Below are positions 34,302 to 43,499 of a DNA stretch of 64,000 nucleotides, one piece after another. The stretch is from NCBI GenBank assembly GCA_000381605.1, contig KB906760.1, positions 372,001-436,000 of the forward strand, in the 5' to 3' direction. The number at the start of each line of letters is the position of its first letter. Position 1 is the first letter of the stretch. The notes beneath the pieces were generated by a model that had not been told where the DNA came from, did not search any database, and saw nothing but the letters and a program-made list of their open reading frames with translations. The translations under genes and the position numbers were made by a program. Origin of the DNA: Acidobacteriaceae bacterium KBS 89. Lineage in GTDB: Bacteria > Acidobacteriota > Terriglobia > Terriglobales > Acidobacteriaceae.

Positions 34302-36329
34302 ATGCCGTTTTCTGAAGACAACACGTTGCGATTGCAGGCGGAAAACATTCTGCTCAATAGCGATGAGCTAATCCGCCTGATACTCGATTCCGCTTCGGAA
34401 GCGATCTGTGGCTGCGACTCAGAAGGTATTTGCCTTTTCTCCAATCCTTCGGCGGCGCGCATTCTCGGATACGACCACCCCGCCGAATTACTCGGGAAAA
34501 ACATGCATGCGCTGGAACACCATACCCGAAAAGACGGAACCCCATATCCAATTGAAGAATGTCCCATCTATATTGGTTTTCAAAAAAACGAGAACGTCCA
34601 CAGGGACGACGAGGTTTATTGGAGAAAGGATGGCACGAGCTTTCCCGTGGAGTTTTGGTCCCATATTGTCATTCGGAAAGGTAAAACCCTCGGGGCCGTG
34701 ATCACTTTTATCGATATCACGGAGCGGAAACAGGCGGAAGCGGCGCTGCGTAAAAGTGAAGAGCAGAACCGCAGCTTGCTTCGGATCAACAATGCCATCA
34801 TCACGAATCTGACACAACAGGCCCTCCTGTGTTCCATTTCGGAGGCCTTGCATCCTGTCATCTCATTCGACCGATGCGCGATTACCCTCTACCAGCCGGA
34901 GAGAGATTCTTTCCGTTTCCTCGCCGTGGAGGGAGAGCTGCTCTCGGACTACTTTCGGACGGGGCAGGAGTTCAGCCGAAACGAGACCTGCGGCAGTTGG
35001 GTGTTCGACCATCAGCGACCTCTCGTGCGCCGCGATCTTGAAAAAGAGCAGCAGTATCCCAATGAGCGCCGCCTCGCCGCAGAGGGTATCCGGTCGATGT
35101 GTGTCGTACCCCTGGCTCTTCAAGGAAAGTGTATCGGACTGCTCAGCGTGGTGAGCCAGCAGTGGGATCTGTATTCGGATGAGGATGCCGGTTTTTTGCA
35201 GGAAGTGGCGAACCAGGTTGCACTGGCGGTTCAAAATATGCAGTCCTACCAGGAGATTGACAGCCTGAAGGCAGGGTTGGAAAAGGAGAACGTTTATCTC
35301 CGGGAGGAATTGCGCGCGGAGCATAACTTCGAAGAGATCGTGGGAAATAGTCCAGCACTGTTGAAGGTGCTCCACGGCGTGGAGCAGGTCGCTCCCACGG
35401 ATTCGACGGTGCTCATTTACGGCGAAACGGGAACGGGGAAGGAACTCGTGGCGCGCGCGATCCACAGCCGAAGCTCCCGCAATGGCCGTGCCCTGGTGAG
35501 TGTGAACTGCAGCGCCATCTCGGCTGGTTTGGTAGAAAGCGAACTGTTTGGGCATATGAAAGGGGCCTTCACGGGGGCGCTCGAGCGGCGCATCGGCCGC
35601 TTCGAGCTTGCCAACGGCGGCACAATCTTCCTGGATGAAATCGGGGAGCTTTGCCTGGAGACGCAAGTGAAGCTGCTCCGCGTCCTGCAAGAACACGAGT
35701 TTGAGCCGGTAGGGAGCAGCCACCCTTTGCGTGTGGACGTGCGCGTGATTGCCGCCACAAACCGCAATCTCCGTGAAGCAGTCCAGGCGGGCAGATTCCG
35801 CTCAGATCTCTTCTACCGCCTCAACGTGTTTCCCATCGAGCTTCCTCCATTGCGAGAACGCCGCTCCGACATTCCCCAACTCGTGGCTTTCTGCCTATCC
35901 CAGTTCTCCAAGCGGTTAGGAAAGAAGATCGACGGCGTTTCACGGGAATCGATGGAAAATCTGGTGAATTATCCATGGCCCGGAAATATTCGCGAGTTGC
36001 AGAACGTAATTGAGCGCGCGATTATCGTATCGGCGGACCCGACCCTCCGGCTGGATCGCGATCTGATGCCGGTTGCCGCCGCTGCAAAAGGCATGGTGGC
36101 TCCTAAGGCGGATTCTCCAGAGGATCGGCATGCAGACCTCAAGTCTCCAATGCCACTCCTCACGTTGGACGAGGTAGAACGAAACCATATCTTCGCCGCG
36201 CTTCAACATACCGGTGGAGTGGTTGATGGTCCAAAGGGCGCGGCGAAGATCCTGAATCTTCATCCAAACACGCTTCGCCACCGGATGGATAAGCTCGGCA
36301 TCAAGACCTCTCGCCACCGCCCGTCGTAG
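34302..36329 (+). CDS. Sigma-54-dependent activator, PAS-GAF-AAA+-Fis
   Basis: A 675-residue enhancer-binding protein. Domains: PAS (about 15-140; LILDSASEAICGCDSEGIC, then ITFIDITERKQAEA), GAF (about 165-310; ITLYQPERDSF, SMCVVPLALQGKCIGLLSV), a linker helix, AAA+ ATPase (about 330-570) with Walker A GETGTGKE, the sigma-54-contacting GAFTGA loop, Walker B IFLDEIGEL and the arginine-finger region ATNRNLRE, and a C-terminal Fis-type helix-turn-helix (GPKGAAKILNLHPNTLRHRM). Architecture is that of FhlA/NorR-like activators. The ATG at 34302 is used; a TTG five codons earlier is also open. Followed by STAS and kinase genes that may be regulated together. Confidence 0.93.
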   Translation: MPFSEDNTLRLQAENILLNSDELIRLILDSASEAICGCDSEGICLFSNPSAARILGYDHPAELLGKNMHALEHHTRKDGTPYPIEECPIYIGFQKNENVHRDDEVYWRKDGTSFPVEFWSHIVIRKGKTLGAVITFIDITERKQAEAALRKSEEQNRSLLRINNAIITNLTQQALLCSISEALHPVISFDRCAITLYQPERDSFRFLAVEGELLSDYFRTGQEFSRNETCGSWVFDHQRPLVRRDLEKEQQYPNERRLAAEGIRSMCVVPLALQGKCIGLLSVVSQQWDLYSDEDAGFLQEVANQVALAVQNMQSYQEIDSLKAGLEKENVYLREELRAEHNFEEIVGNSPALLKVLHGVEQVAPTDSTVLIYGETGTGKELVARAIHSRSSRNGRALVSVNCSAISAGLVESELFGHMKGAFTGALERRIGRFELANGGTIFLDEIGELCLETQVKLLRVLQEHEFEPVGSSHPLRVDVRVIAATNRNLREAVQAGRFRSDLFYRLNVFPIELPPLRERRSDIPQLVAFCLSQFSKRLGKKIDGVSRESMENLVNYPWPGNIRELQNVIERAIIVSADPTLRLDRDLMPVAAAAKGMVAPKADSPEDRHADLKSPMPLLTLDEVERNHIFAALQHTGGVVDGPKGAAKILNLHPNTLRHRMDKLGIKTSRHRPS

Positions 36330-36592
36330 TTCCTCCTGCACCAACTCGCCCGCGATTACCGAATGTGGTGGATCCGTCTCGCAGTCCAGGACCCGGAGGA
36401 AATAGTTGCCTGCGCATCCTGGCAGCCGGAACCCGGCTAGATGACGGCAAGCTTTCCCAACCTATTGATTTTACTGAGATCTTGGCTCGGACGGTCTCAG
36501 TGGATCTTCGGAGGTCGCTTCAGGCTTGGTCTGATCTTCTGGATGGCATGTCGATTGCTTTATTGAGTCCAGAGGCAAGCAGGTAAACCGCA

Positions 36593-36874
36593 ATGCTGAG
36601 GATCACGGTTGTCGAATCATCAAAGATCGCGGTAACTCTTCGGGCAGAGGGCCGGATAACGGGTCCCTGGGTCGAGGAGCTACGCACAGCATGCAATGTG
36701 CATACTTTCCCCGATGAGGTTCAGTTGTCCCTCGAACTGGCGGACATCTCATTCGCCGACGCGGCGGGGATCGCTCTCCTTAAGGAACTGCGGAACCGCG
36801 GCGTCGGTCTTATCGGCGCGACGCCGTTTTTGACCGAACAGCTCAAAGATGGGACTTCATCTCTCCAATTCTAG
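36593..36874 (+). CDS. STAS-domain protein
   Basis: A 93-residue single STAS domain (anti-anti-sigma/SpoIIAA type). It shows the fold order VTLRAEGRITGPWVEELRTAC, a central strand QLSLELADISFADAAGIALL (the D(S/A)xG switch region has Ala-Asp-Ala-Ala-Gly, so the phosphorylatable Ser is missing) and LKELRNRGVGLIGATPFL. Without the Ser it may be a constitutive partner or small-molecule-binding STAS rather than a phospho-switch. It lies between the sigma-54 activator and a histidine kinase. Confidence 0.8.
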   Translation: MLRITVVESSKIAVTLRAEGRITGPWVEELRTACNVHTFPDEVQLSLELADISFADAAGIALLKELRNRGVGLIGATPFLTEQLKDGTSSLQF

Positions 36875-36955
36875 GGCCACAGAGGAGTGCATGCCGAAGC
36901 CGGAAGGGCCCTCACCCTCTGAACTTCGGTTCGTCACAGACGGTAGGGGGTTTCA

Positions 36956-37774
36956 ATGCTGGAGCAAGCTGTGTGTAGGGAGCGGTTATTGCCGGCTGGA
37001 TCTTCGCGGTCCGTTCAAAAAAATATTCCAATTCCGGAGCCGCAATCCGACGTAAGCAGGATGGTCGCTCTCATTTGCCACGATCTTCGCCTTCCTTTGA
37101 CCGCCATCCTGGCGAATGCAGAATTTCTCACCAAGTCAGAGATCAGCGAAACAGAAAGGAGCGAACTTTACCAGGAAATCCGTTGGTCGATCGACCGGAT
37201 GAATGAACTGGTCACTTCATTGTTGGAGTGCTCGAAGGGTTGCGACACTTTTCGGCCCTCCGCCCGAAGCATCCTTGAGACAGTCGAGCGTGCGATCCGG
37301 ATGATAAGTGTGAGAAAGGAATTCCGCCACATCATGATCAAGCACCATCATGAAGGCTTGGCCGTAGGCTGGTTCGATTCCAACCGTCTCGAACGGGTGG
37401 TCGCCAACCTTGTCCTGAATGCTTGCGAGGCGGTTTCTCCGGACTCGGGACGGATCGTCATAACCACAACCGGAAATCAAGCCTGCTTGCAAATTGGCGT
37501 TTGGGATAACGGCCCTGGCGTGCCCCCTGCGATTCAGGACTCCGTCTTTCAACCCTTCGTGAGCTACGGAAAGGCCGAGGGCAGCGGCCTGGGCCTCGCG
37601 ATAGCGAAGAAGATTGTTGAGGATCACGGCGGGGAGATCTACCTTGATGCGGGAAGTGAGACTGGAACTTTATTCAAGATCACGATTCCATTTTGCCATT
37701 CCGGAGGAAGCAATCCGGCTCAAGTCTGTAGGTCCGATCTTCTCCAAGCGCATGTCAAGAAACGTGGTGAGTAA
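36956..37774 (+). CDS. Soluble sensor histidine kinase
   Basis: A 272-residue transmitter. A short N-terminal tail has no recognisable sensor or membrane segment; then the dimerisation domain with phospho-accepting His in VALICHDLRLPLTAIL, and HATPase_c with N box VVANLVLNACEAV, G1 WDNGPGVP, and G2 GSGLGLAIAKKIVEDHGG. The partner receiver is not adjacent. AGGGGG precedes the ATG at 36956. The order activator - STAS - kinase - small protein in one direction suggests one signalling cluster. A longer N-terminus may once have existed, since 36891-36955 is coding-like in another frame. Confidence 0.88.
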   Translation: MLEQAVCRERLLPAGSSRSVQKNIPIPEPQSDVSRMVALICHDLRLPLTAILANAEFLTKSEISETERSELYQEIRWSIDRMNELVTSLLECSKGCDTFRPSARSILETVERAIRMISVRKEFRHIMIKHHHEGLAVGWFDSNRLERVVANLVLNACEAVSPDSGRIVITTTGNQACLQIGVWDNGPGVPPAIQDSVFQPFVSYGKAEGSGLGLAIAKKIVEDHGGEIYLDAGSETGTLFKITIPFCHSGGSNPAQVCRSDLLQAHVKKRGE

Positions 37775-37846
37775 TGATTATTACCAAGTCGCTATCAAAT
37801 ATTGATGTTGAGTAACCATGTCTCAGGCGGAAAGGAGGACCCATTC

Positions 37847-38020
37847 ATGACACGAGAGGAACTTCAGACAAGTCAGGACTACATGTGGCGAGCACTTTTC
37901 GGCGAGCACCGAACAACTCTCGCCCTCGCAGTTGAGATGCTTTTGCGTTGCCATTTATCTCCTGAACAGATCCTCACCAAAACAATGACGGCTCTGGAAG
38001 GCTCGCAGCAAGATTCCTAA
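37847..38020 (+). CDS. 57-residue helical protein, paralog of 19223-19396
   Basis: MTREELQTSQDYMWRALFG... with 46 of 57 residues identical to the copy at 19 kb. Differences cluster in the first 26 residues; the C-terminal LTKTMTALEGSQQDS is unchanged. AAAGGAGGACCC gives an excellent ribosome-binding site before the ATG. It is about 70 bases downstream of the kinase gene and probably in its operon. No family recognised. Two well-preserved copies in a region full of decayed genes argue that the protein is under selection. Confidence 0.75.
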   Translation: MTREELQTSQDYMWRALFGEHRTTLALAVEMLLRCHLSPEQILTKTMTALEGSQQDS

Positions 38021-38631
38021 GAGTTCGTTTTGGTGGCCATTAGATGTCCATCACAACCGTTGCATTCAGGTGGTATGTGAACGCGCTACGATGGGCGAAA
38101 ACTCTGCGCCTTCGCCGAATAGACTGGCTTCAAGATGGCGAAATCGGCCTCCGGAGATACAAAAACCATGTAATTCAAATCCCCGTCTGGCCTAGCGATC
38201 GTCACCAGTCAACCCGTTCCACGAGCGCCGAACCACCTTCCACCACAGGAGACCGCCCCGCAGTTCCACTGCATTCGCGGCCTGTCCCCCGAGATTCAAC
38301 GACGTGATCTGACCTACCTGCTGCAACCCTAAGCTGTTGGACTAGCGCCGTGGTAGCGCGCGCGAAAGAAGCCTCATCCGAAATCCGGAAGCAATTCTCA
38401 ACTGTTGCTAACAGAGCTTAGCGCTCATCGAGCGAGTTTGGGCCACCACACGACTGACAGGTAATGAAAAACGAGGGTTCGCTTCCATCATCGCGCGGGG
38501 AAGCGACGAAGCCTGATTCCAGGTTTGGTTCTGTCCGAATTGACCGTTACCCCGCCAAACGAGTAACCGGCCACGTCCACTTTTCGGAGTGTGGCTATAT
38601 CCGGATCTTTAGCTGCAAATAGCATCTGGAG
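38021..38631. repeat. Intergenic region with one copy of the dispersed motif
   Basis: No convincing gene. Near 38397-38440 lies TTCTCAACTGTTG followed by GCGCTCATCGAGCG, paralleling 26887-26925. A short coding-like end (PQFHCIRGLSPEIQRRD) is readable around 38258-38326 on the plus strand but unidentified. Confidence 0.4.
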
Positions 38632-39141
38632 CTATTGCTTCGTTGAGACAGCGGGCTGCATTTTCGACGGTGAATCACCGTTGAAGATGAGGTAAGCGAT
38701 CTTCCACTCCCCGCCCGAACGTCTCAGGATGACGCTGTATTTGCCCGAGACATTCACGGTGCTGTCCCCGCCCAGTGACATAGTCTGTCTGTAGGTGCCG
38801 ACATCGAATGCCGTGTCGCCCAGGACTGGCGACTCCAGGTGAGTGAACGTGAACGCAGTAACCGTGGCTGGACCCTTGAACCATTCGCGATAGTACTGCT
38901 CAATCGCGGCGCGTCCCCTCAACAGCGGGCAGTCAGTGGGCATCAGGACTGCGTCCTCGCCACACATGGCGGCGACTGCCGATGCGTCGCCTGCCAACAC
39001 GGCCTTGAGATATTTGTCGGCCCCTTCCACAACCGATGGATCCACCTGTGTCAGGGCGGCAGCCTCCGTTGGTTCTCCTTGTAAACACAACGTAGCGGGG
39101 AACAAAGCACTCAACAAGAGCGTGATAACGATTCTGTACAT
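38632..39141 (-). CDS. Exported SgcJ/SnoaL-like (DUF4440) protein
   Basis: A 169-residue protein. Signal peptide (YRIVITLLLSALFPATLCL) precedes an NTF2-like domain: helix EGADKYLKAVLAGDASAVAAM, CGEDAVLMPTDCPLLRGRAA (the typical DAxxxxP...L.G...I turn), EQYYREWFKG and terminal strands GKYSVILRRSGGEWKIAYLIF. The family includes polyketide cyclases and proteins with calmodulin-kinase-association folds; activity unknown. GAGGAGGTTGTG before the ATG at 39141 fixes the start. Divergent from the AraC gene with 95 bases between, so that regulator may control it. Confidence 0.83.
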   Translation of the reverse strand: MYRIVITLLLSALFPATLCLQGEPTEAAALTQVDPSVVEGADKYLKAVLAGDASAVAAMCGEDAVLMPTDCPLLRGRAAIEQYYREWFKGPATVTAFTFTHLESPVLGDTAFDVGTYRQTMSLGGDSTVNVSGKYSVILRRSGGEWKIAYLIFNGDSPSKMQPAVSTKQ

Positions 39142-39236
39142 CACAACCTCCTCGACAATTCGCCTGGACCGCCAACCAACTACTTGAGAGCGGGCCATCT
39201 GCGTGAAAGAATGCAGCAGAAGGCCGTGGCCAGACA

Positions 39237-40301
39237 ATGACAGCACCTGCCAAAGCGTTGACTGGAGGCGCCAATCTTCGGGGTGGCGGAGCGGACACTA
39301 CGTTGACTGATCCCGATCACACCGCCCGCGTCTTCCTTGATGCGCTCTGCCGCCTCGGTTACGACAGGCAGGCGCTCTTGACGGCAGCCGGTGTGGATTC
39401 GGACGATCCAGATGCCCGTGTACCCTGCCAGGCCATCGGCGGAATGTTTGGCTACGCAATGCGGACCCGGCCCTTGAAGAACCTCGGTATGAAGCTGGCC
39501 ATGGAGACGCCGATTGGCGCATTTCCACTTCTCGACTATCTGATTGTCACCTGCGAAACTGTCGCCGACGGAGTCCATCAGCTCTCTCGCTATTTTCGTC
39601 TTAACGAGGCGCCCTATGCGCTGGAGATTCGGGACGACGAGGATCCCGTCCGAATCATCTATCATGGCACTCGCGATGCTCTCTCCTTTGAATTCGGGAT
39701 ATCTCTCGTTGTTCTCCACCTGCGCGAAGAGACAGAGAACCGGCTAAGCGCCGAGTACGTCAGCTTCACTCATCGCCCGCAGGATGTCTTAGAGATGCAG
39801 CAGGTTCTCGGCTGTCCGGTCCGTGGCGAAGAAGCAGAGAACGCCTTCGCCCTGTCATGCGAAACCTGGCAGCGTCCGATGCGGCGGCGCGATGCGGTTC
39901 TGCGCAGAGTGCTTGAACAACATGCTGAGGAGATCGTTGCCCGCTCACCGGCAGGCGACGATGCGACCATCGAAATTCGCCGCCTGATCATGTCGCACAT
40001 CTCTCGGGGAGACACAGATATTCAGAATGTGGCGCGCGCTCTCGTCACCTCCGCACGATCGCTTCAGCGTCGACTATCCGCCGCTGGCACCAGCTATCAT
40101 GAGCTCCTCGATTCCATGCGACGGGAGGCTGCCGCACGTTACTTGCAAGACCGCAGACTTTCCATCGGTGAGGTCGCGTATTTGCTGGGATATTCCGAAC
40201 CCCCCGCCTTCCACCGCGCCTTCAAACGCTGGAACGGGATGACTCCGCAGGAATTTCGGCATCAACGAGTTGAAGGACGAGCCTTTGGTATCGCTAAATA
40301 A
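39237..40301 (+). CDS. AraC-family transcriptional regulator
   Basis: A 354-residue regulator. The N-terminal sensor is of the arabinose-binding-domain-like type found in OruR/ArgR-type AraC proteins (LDALCRLGYDRQALLTAAGVD..., then PLLDYLIVTCETVADGVHQL). The C-terminal domain has both helix-turn-helix motifs: IQNVARALVTSARSLQRRL and IGEVAYLLGYSEPPAFHRAF, with the closing FKRWNGMTPQEFR. It is divergent from the exported SnoaL-like gene, its most likely target. Inducer unknown. Confidence 0.92.
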   Translation: MTAPAKALTGGANLRGGGADTTLTDPDHTARVFLDALCRLGYDRQALLTAAGVDSDDPDARVPCQAIGGMFGYAMRTRPLKNLGMKLAMETPIGAFPLLDYLIVTCETVADGVHQLSRYFRLNEAPYALEIRDDEDPVRIIYHGTRDALSFEFGISLVVLHLREETENRLSAEYVSFTHRPQDVLEMQQVLGCPVRGEEAENAFALSCETWQRPMRRRDAVLRRVLEQHAEEIVARSPAGDDATIEIRRLIMSHISRGDTDIQNVARALVTSARSLQRRLSAAGTSYHELLDSMRREAAARYLQDRRLSIGEVAYLLGYSEPPAFHRAFKRWNGMTPQEFRHQRVEGRAFGIAK

Positions 40302-40465
40302 TCGATGGCACTGATACCCACGGCCTTGGGTTTCATTATTTGTCATTGCACACGGATCCGCTGATCTTGAACAGGTGGTCGGCAAACAGGAAGTAGCGCT
40401 ATCCGAAGAGGTGGAAAACATTGGGAGGACGAAGCTTCATAGCCTCATGCTCCCAAGCCGACGAC

Positions 40466-40621
40466 TTACTCGTCGTCGGCTCCGTCCGATGGATCATCGG
40501 CTGCTTCGACTTTCGAGAGCCGCTTCATGCTGATGGCGTGGATCTCGGCGATGCGGTGTTTGAACGTGGTCCCCTCAATGTCATCTTCGACCTCGCGATA
40601 CCGCAAGGTGCCTTTTCTCAT
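40466..40621 (-). CDS. Possible 51-residue protein overlapping the frameshifted gene
   Basis: MRKGTLRYREVEDDIEG... ends in an acidic tail (DDPSDGADDE). Its ATG overlaps the stop of the preceding reading by four bases (ATGA), the usual sign of coupling, and the composition is protein-like. Because the preceding gene is itself broken, this could be another piece of the same decayed locus. No family recognised. Confidence 0.4.
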   Translation of the reverse strand: MRKGTLRYREVEDDIEGTTFKHRIAEIHAISMKRLSKVEAADDPSDGADDE

Positions 40622-41270
40622 GACTCTGGCATGAACCGGATCTGCCGTTCCGCTCGCTCTATCAGGGACTTCTGTATCCCCGACCACTTATCAGTCGCCT
40701 TGCCACCTGGCATTAGGTCATCGACTGTCACGCCCGTTGGCTCCAAAGTTTCCGCGTAGATGATCATTAGCTCTTTACGCCGTTGTGGATCCAACAGCCC
40801 ACCAACCGCGCATTCATCATCTCAGGAGGCATCGAGTATCCCTTAGCCCGGACCAACGCCTGAACATGCTCCAGATCAGACCCCTCCTTCGCCACTTCAT
40901 CACTCCTCCCGAAGCGCGCCCGCACATACATCTCCATCCCTGCAAACTTCGTCAGTTCCTCCGGCTTGTAGTTATGCTGCAGCTCCGGGCGGTTCGGAAC
41001 AAACTGCTCAAACTGTATCCAGTACATCCTCCGCACCTGCTTCTTTGCGTCCGCCTCCACAAAGACGTGAATCTCGCAGTCGGCAACGGCGTACAGCACC
41101 CATCGATCCCCACCAAGATACTGCGCTTGATGTGGCAATTCGATCCGCATCGCAGGATCGCTGTGTGAGGTGATGGTGCTGCCCTTCACCACCCGCTCAG
41201 GCAGTAAATCCTGAGTGACACCCACCACACAACTCATCGCCAGTACTGCCATGACTCCAAGTCTTTTCAT
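40618..41270 (-). pseudogene. Secreted hypothetical protein with a frameshift
   Basis: From the ATG at 41270 a signal peptide (VMAVLAMSCVVGVTQ) and a domain with YLGGDRWVLYAVADCEIHVF, MYWIQFEQFVPNRPELQHNY and PPEMMNARLVG run to a stop at 40767. One frame over, the sequence continues without a gap as LLDPQRRKELMIIYAETLEP, then TDKWSGIQKSLIERAERQI, to a stop at 40618. The join at about 40805 restores a smooth protein of about 216 residues, so one indel in GTGGGCTGTTGG is the likely lesion. It could be a recent mutation or a sequencing error. Confidence 0.65.
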
Positions 41271-41320
41271 CCAGCCGTCCCTTCGGATACCACTCACAAG
41301 ATCGCCTCGATACCGCCCGC

Positions 41321-41862
41321 TTACCCGAGAATCGCGTTCACTACCTTCGTCGCTATCTGCCCCAACATCATCAGCGGTAGTCCCCACAAATACACCGGAT
41401 GAATACGTTTCATCGTCATCAGGTCGCGGACCACTCCGAGCAAAATCAAACAATCGACGCCGGTATAAAACCAGCGGCCCGGTACCCACGGAATTCGTGC
41501 GAACGCCGCACTGGTCAGCGCGCAGGTCGCCACGAACATCAACCGCCGATGAAACTCTGGCCTCGTCCTCCACCAGAACGCCAGCCCGAACGAAATCATG
41601 TCCTGCACCGAAACAGTGAAGAAGAGTGCAACAAAAGTCAGACCCTGTCGCACTTCCATTCGATCATCACCAACGCGGTCGCAATGCCAACAACAGGAAT
41701 CGCAGATCCCAGCGCCAGCCCAAACCACCCCAGCATCTTATGCACTTTCACCTTTCGTATCCGCACCAGCGCCGACTGCACGGTGTAGAACATCACCCAG
41801 GCCGCGAACAACATTGCGTGGATATAAAGGATCGTCGGCCGAGGCGACGCAGCATGAATCAA
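41321..41862 (-). pseudogene. Multi-pass membrane protein with a frameshift
   Basis: Two overlapping frames form one protein. The first (TTG at 41862) reads ILYIHAMLFAAWVMFYTVQ, VRIRKVKVHKMLGWFGLALG and IPVVGIATALVMIEWK; the second continues QGLTFVALFFTVSVQDMISFG, FHRRLMFVATCALTSAAFAR and LILLGVVRDLM to the stop at 41321. The join is near 41650-41670. The whole would have about six helices, like membrane proteins frequent in Acidobacteriota with a VHRxLGW motif. The frame is also open without an ATG back to 41940, so the true start may be lost. It directly precedes another frameshifted gene on the same strand. Confidence 0.68.
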
Positions 41863-42100
41863 TTTCTCATCGAGCTTCGGCCCCGACGATAGTTTCGCTG
41901 AACTTCCATCGGAAAGCGTCGCGAAGATAATCTGACGGGGTTATCGGCAACTTCGTGACGAACTTACCGAATGTATGGTCCGCCGTGTGAATGCAAGGGA
42001 AAAGTTTCGAATGAAGGAAGGTCTACGTCAATGTATTCGGCCTTTTAGGTGGAGAGTTTCCTCCTGGCCTTGATGAGATACGCCGCGTACCTGTCCTTAT

Positions 42101-42142
42101 AAAATGCCCGGCCTCGCATGCTCCCAGCAAGGGCGAGGCCGG
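42101..42142 (-). terminator. Intrinsic terminator ending the sugar-oxidation operon
   Basis: On the minus strand CCGGCCTCGC and GCGAGGCCGG form a perfect ten-pair stem with a 15-base loop, followed by GCATTTTAT. It lies about 75 bases after the stop of the Gfo/Idh gene at 42219. Confidence 0.75.
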
Positions 42143-42218
42143 CGCTCAAGTAATTTGCTGCTGAAGCGAGACGCCTGAGCACACGAAGTGCACCAGACAC
42201 TCGTTGGAATGCGGCGGT

Positions 42219-43481
42219 TTAGACAAACTTCCGAATCTCGATGCCGAGCTGGTACTGCTCGGTATCGGCTTCGATATCCTGCCAGGTGACCGTGCGTCCG
42301 GTCTCCGCAGATTTACGAGCCATCATGCAAGTGCGCGCACTGTCCACGCCCGCGGCAATTTGGTTCTGAAACTTATTGCCGGTAATGCTCTCGATGAAGC
42401 TGCGATCCTTCATCTTGTCGGCATCTGCCAGATTGTCGCTAAAGGCACCGTCGGCGGCGAATTTTGCTCCGCTCTCTTGTTCGCTGCCAGTCCATGTCCA
42501 TGGCTTTTGGCCCTGAATCCGCAGTGCACCCTTGTACGGCATTTCCGCGATGCCCTCGGTGCCGAAGAACGTCTCCTTAACATCGAAGTAGCCCGGTGCA
42601 TTGAACTGCGTAGAACTGAAGACAAGCTCCACCTCTCCGGGATATTCAAACATGACTTCATAGTTATCGTTGATGTTGCCGAAGTTCTGGATCACCTTTC
42701 GGCTAGCGCGTGCTGTGGCTTTGAAAGGATGCGATTCCATCACCCAGTTGCACACGTCGATGACATGAATGTTCTGCTCCAACAAAATGTCGCCGGATAG
42801 GGTTTTATCCCAAAGCCAGTTGCGCAGGCGCTGTTCGTCATGCGGCATGGCACCACGATCCGGATATGTGGCTGGTGGCGCGTTGTAGTAGCCAGCAATC
42901 GATGCGATTTTACCGATCTGTCCAGCATGGATTCGCTGGACGATCTCCGCGAACGGCGGCGCCGAACGAATCTGGAAGCCCACCGAGGCGCTCACCTTAC
43001 CGTCAATGCGCTCTGCGATCTGGAGAGCGCGCCGGGTTTGCGGGATGTCGACGCCCACCGGCTTCTCGCAGTACACATGCTTGCCGCCTGCGCTCAGAAT
43101 ATCCATGTGCTCAACGTGGAAGAACGGCGGTGTGGAGATCTGTACGGCATCGATGTGCGGATTGGCGGCCATTGCCTTGTACGCCTCCCAGCCATGAAAT
43201 GTAAGTTTGGGATCAACGGCTGGAACACCCAACTTTGAGTTCAGCTGGTCGAAGTGCTGCTTGCCAATGGCAAGCTGGTCCGGAAAGATATCGCCCAAGG
43301 CCACAACGCGTGCCTGCGTGTTCGTCGCAAATGACGTGGCCACGGAGGTGCCCCGCTTACCGCAACCAAGCAGACCATATTGCACGGCCGAGTTCGCCGC
43401 ATAGCTAAAGGCGACGCTCGGCTTCACGATCATCAGGCTGCATGCAGTGCTGGCACCCTGTAGGAACTTTCTGCGATTCAT
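42219..43481 (-). CDS. Gfo/Idh/MocA-family oxidoreductase with Tat-type leader
   Basis: A 420-residue NAD(P)-dependent oxidoreductase. It begins MNRRKFLQGASTAC, a twin-arginine leader with a Cys at the cleavage region, so it should be exported folded. The Rossmann half carries GLLGCGKRGTSVATSF and VALGDIF; the family signature VYCEKPVGVDIPQTRR holds the catalytic Lys; the C-terminal half has GGDIL-like SGDILLEQNIHVIDVCNWVM and substrate-domain strands. Members oxidise sugars or cyclitols or cleave glycosidic bonds by a redox mechanism. GAAGGAGAAGACC precedes the ATG, 18 bases after the isomerase gene. It ends the operon. Confidence 0.92.
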   Translation of the reverse strand: MNRRKFLQGASTACSLMIVKPSVAFSYAANSAVQYGLLGCGKRGTSVATSFATNTQARVVALGDIFPDQLAIGKQHFDQLNSKLGVPAVDPKLTFHGWEAYKAMAANPHIDAVQISTPPFFHVEHMDILSAGGKHVYCEKPVGVDIPQTRRALQIAERIDGKVSASVGFQIRSAPPFAEIVQRIHAGQIGKIASIAGYYNAPPATYPDRGAMPHDEQRLRNWLWDKTLSGDILLEQNIHVIDVCNWVMESHPFKATARASRKVIQNFGNINDNYEVMFEYPGEVELVFSSTQFNAPGYFDVKETFFGTEGIAEMPYKGALRIQGQKPWTWTGSEQESGAKFAADGAFSDNLADADKMKDRSFIESITGNKFQNQIAAGVDSARTCMMARKSAETGRTVTWQDIEADTEQYQLGIEIRKFV

Positions 43482-43499
43482 GGTCTTCTCCTTCGCTGT

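Noticed and set aside
36365..36586. 73-residue plus frame between the activator and STAS genes
   Set aside because: Ends just before the STAS gene and is partly plausible (helix VDLRRSLQAWSDLLDGM), but there is no start signal or family; too weak to list.
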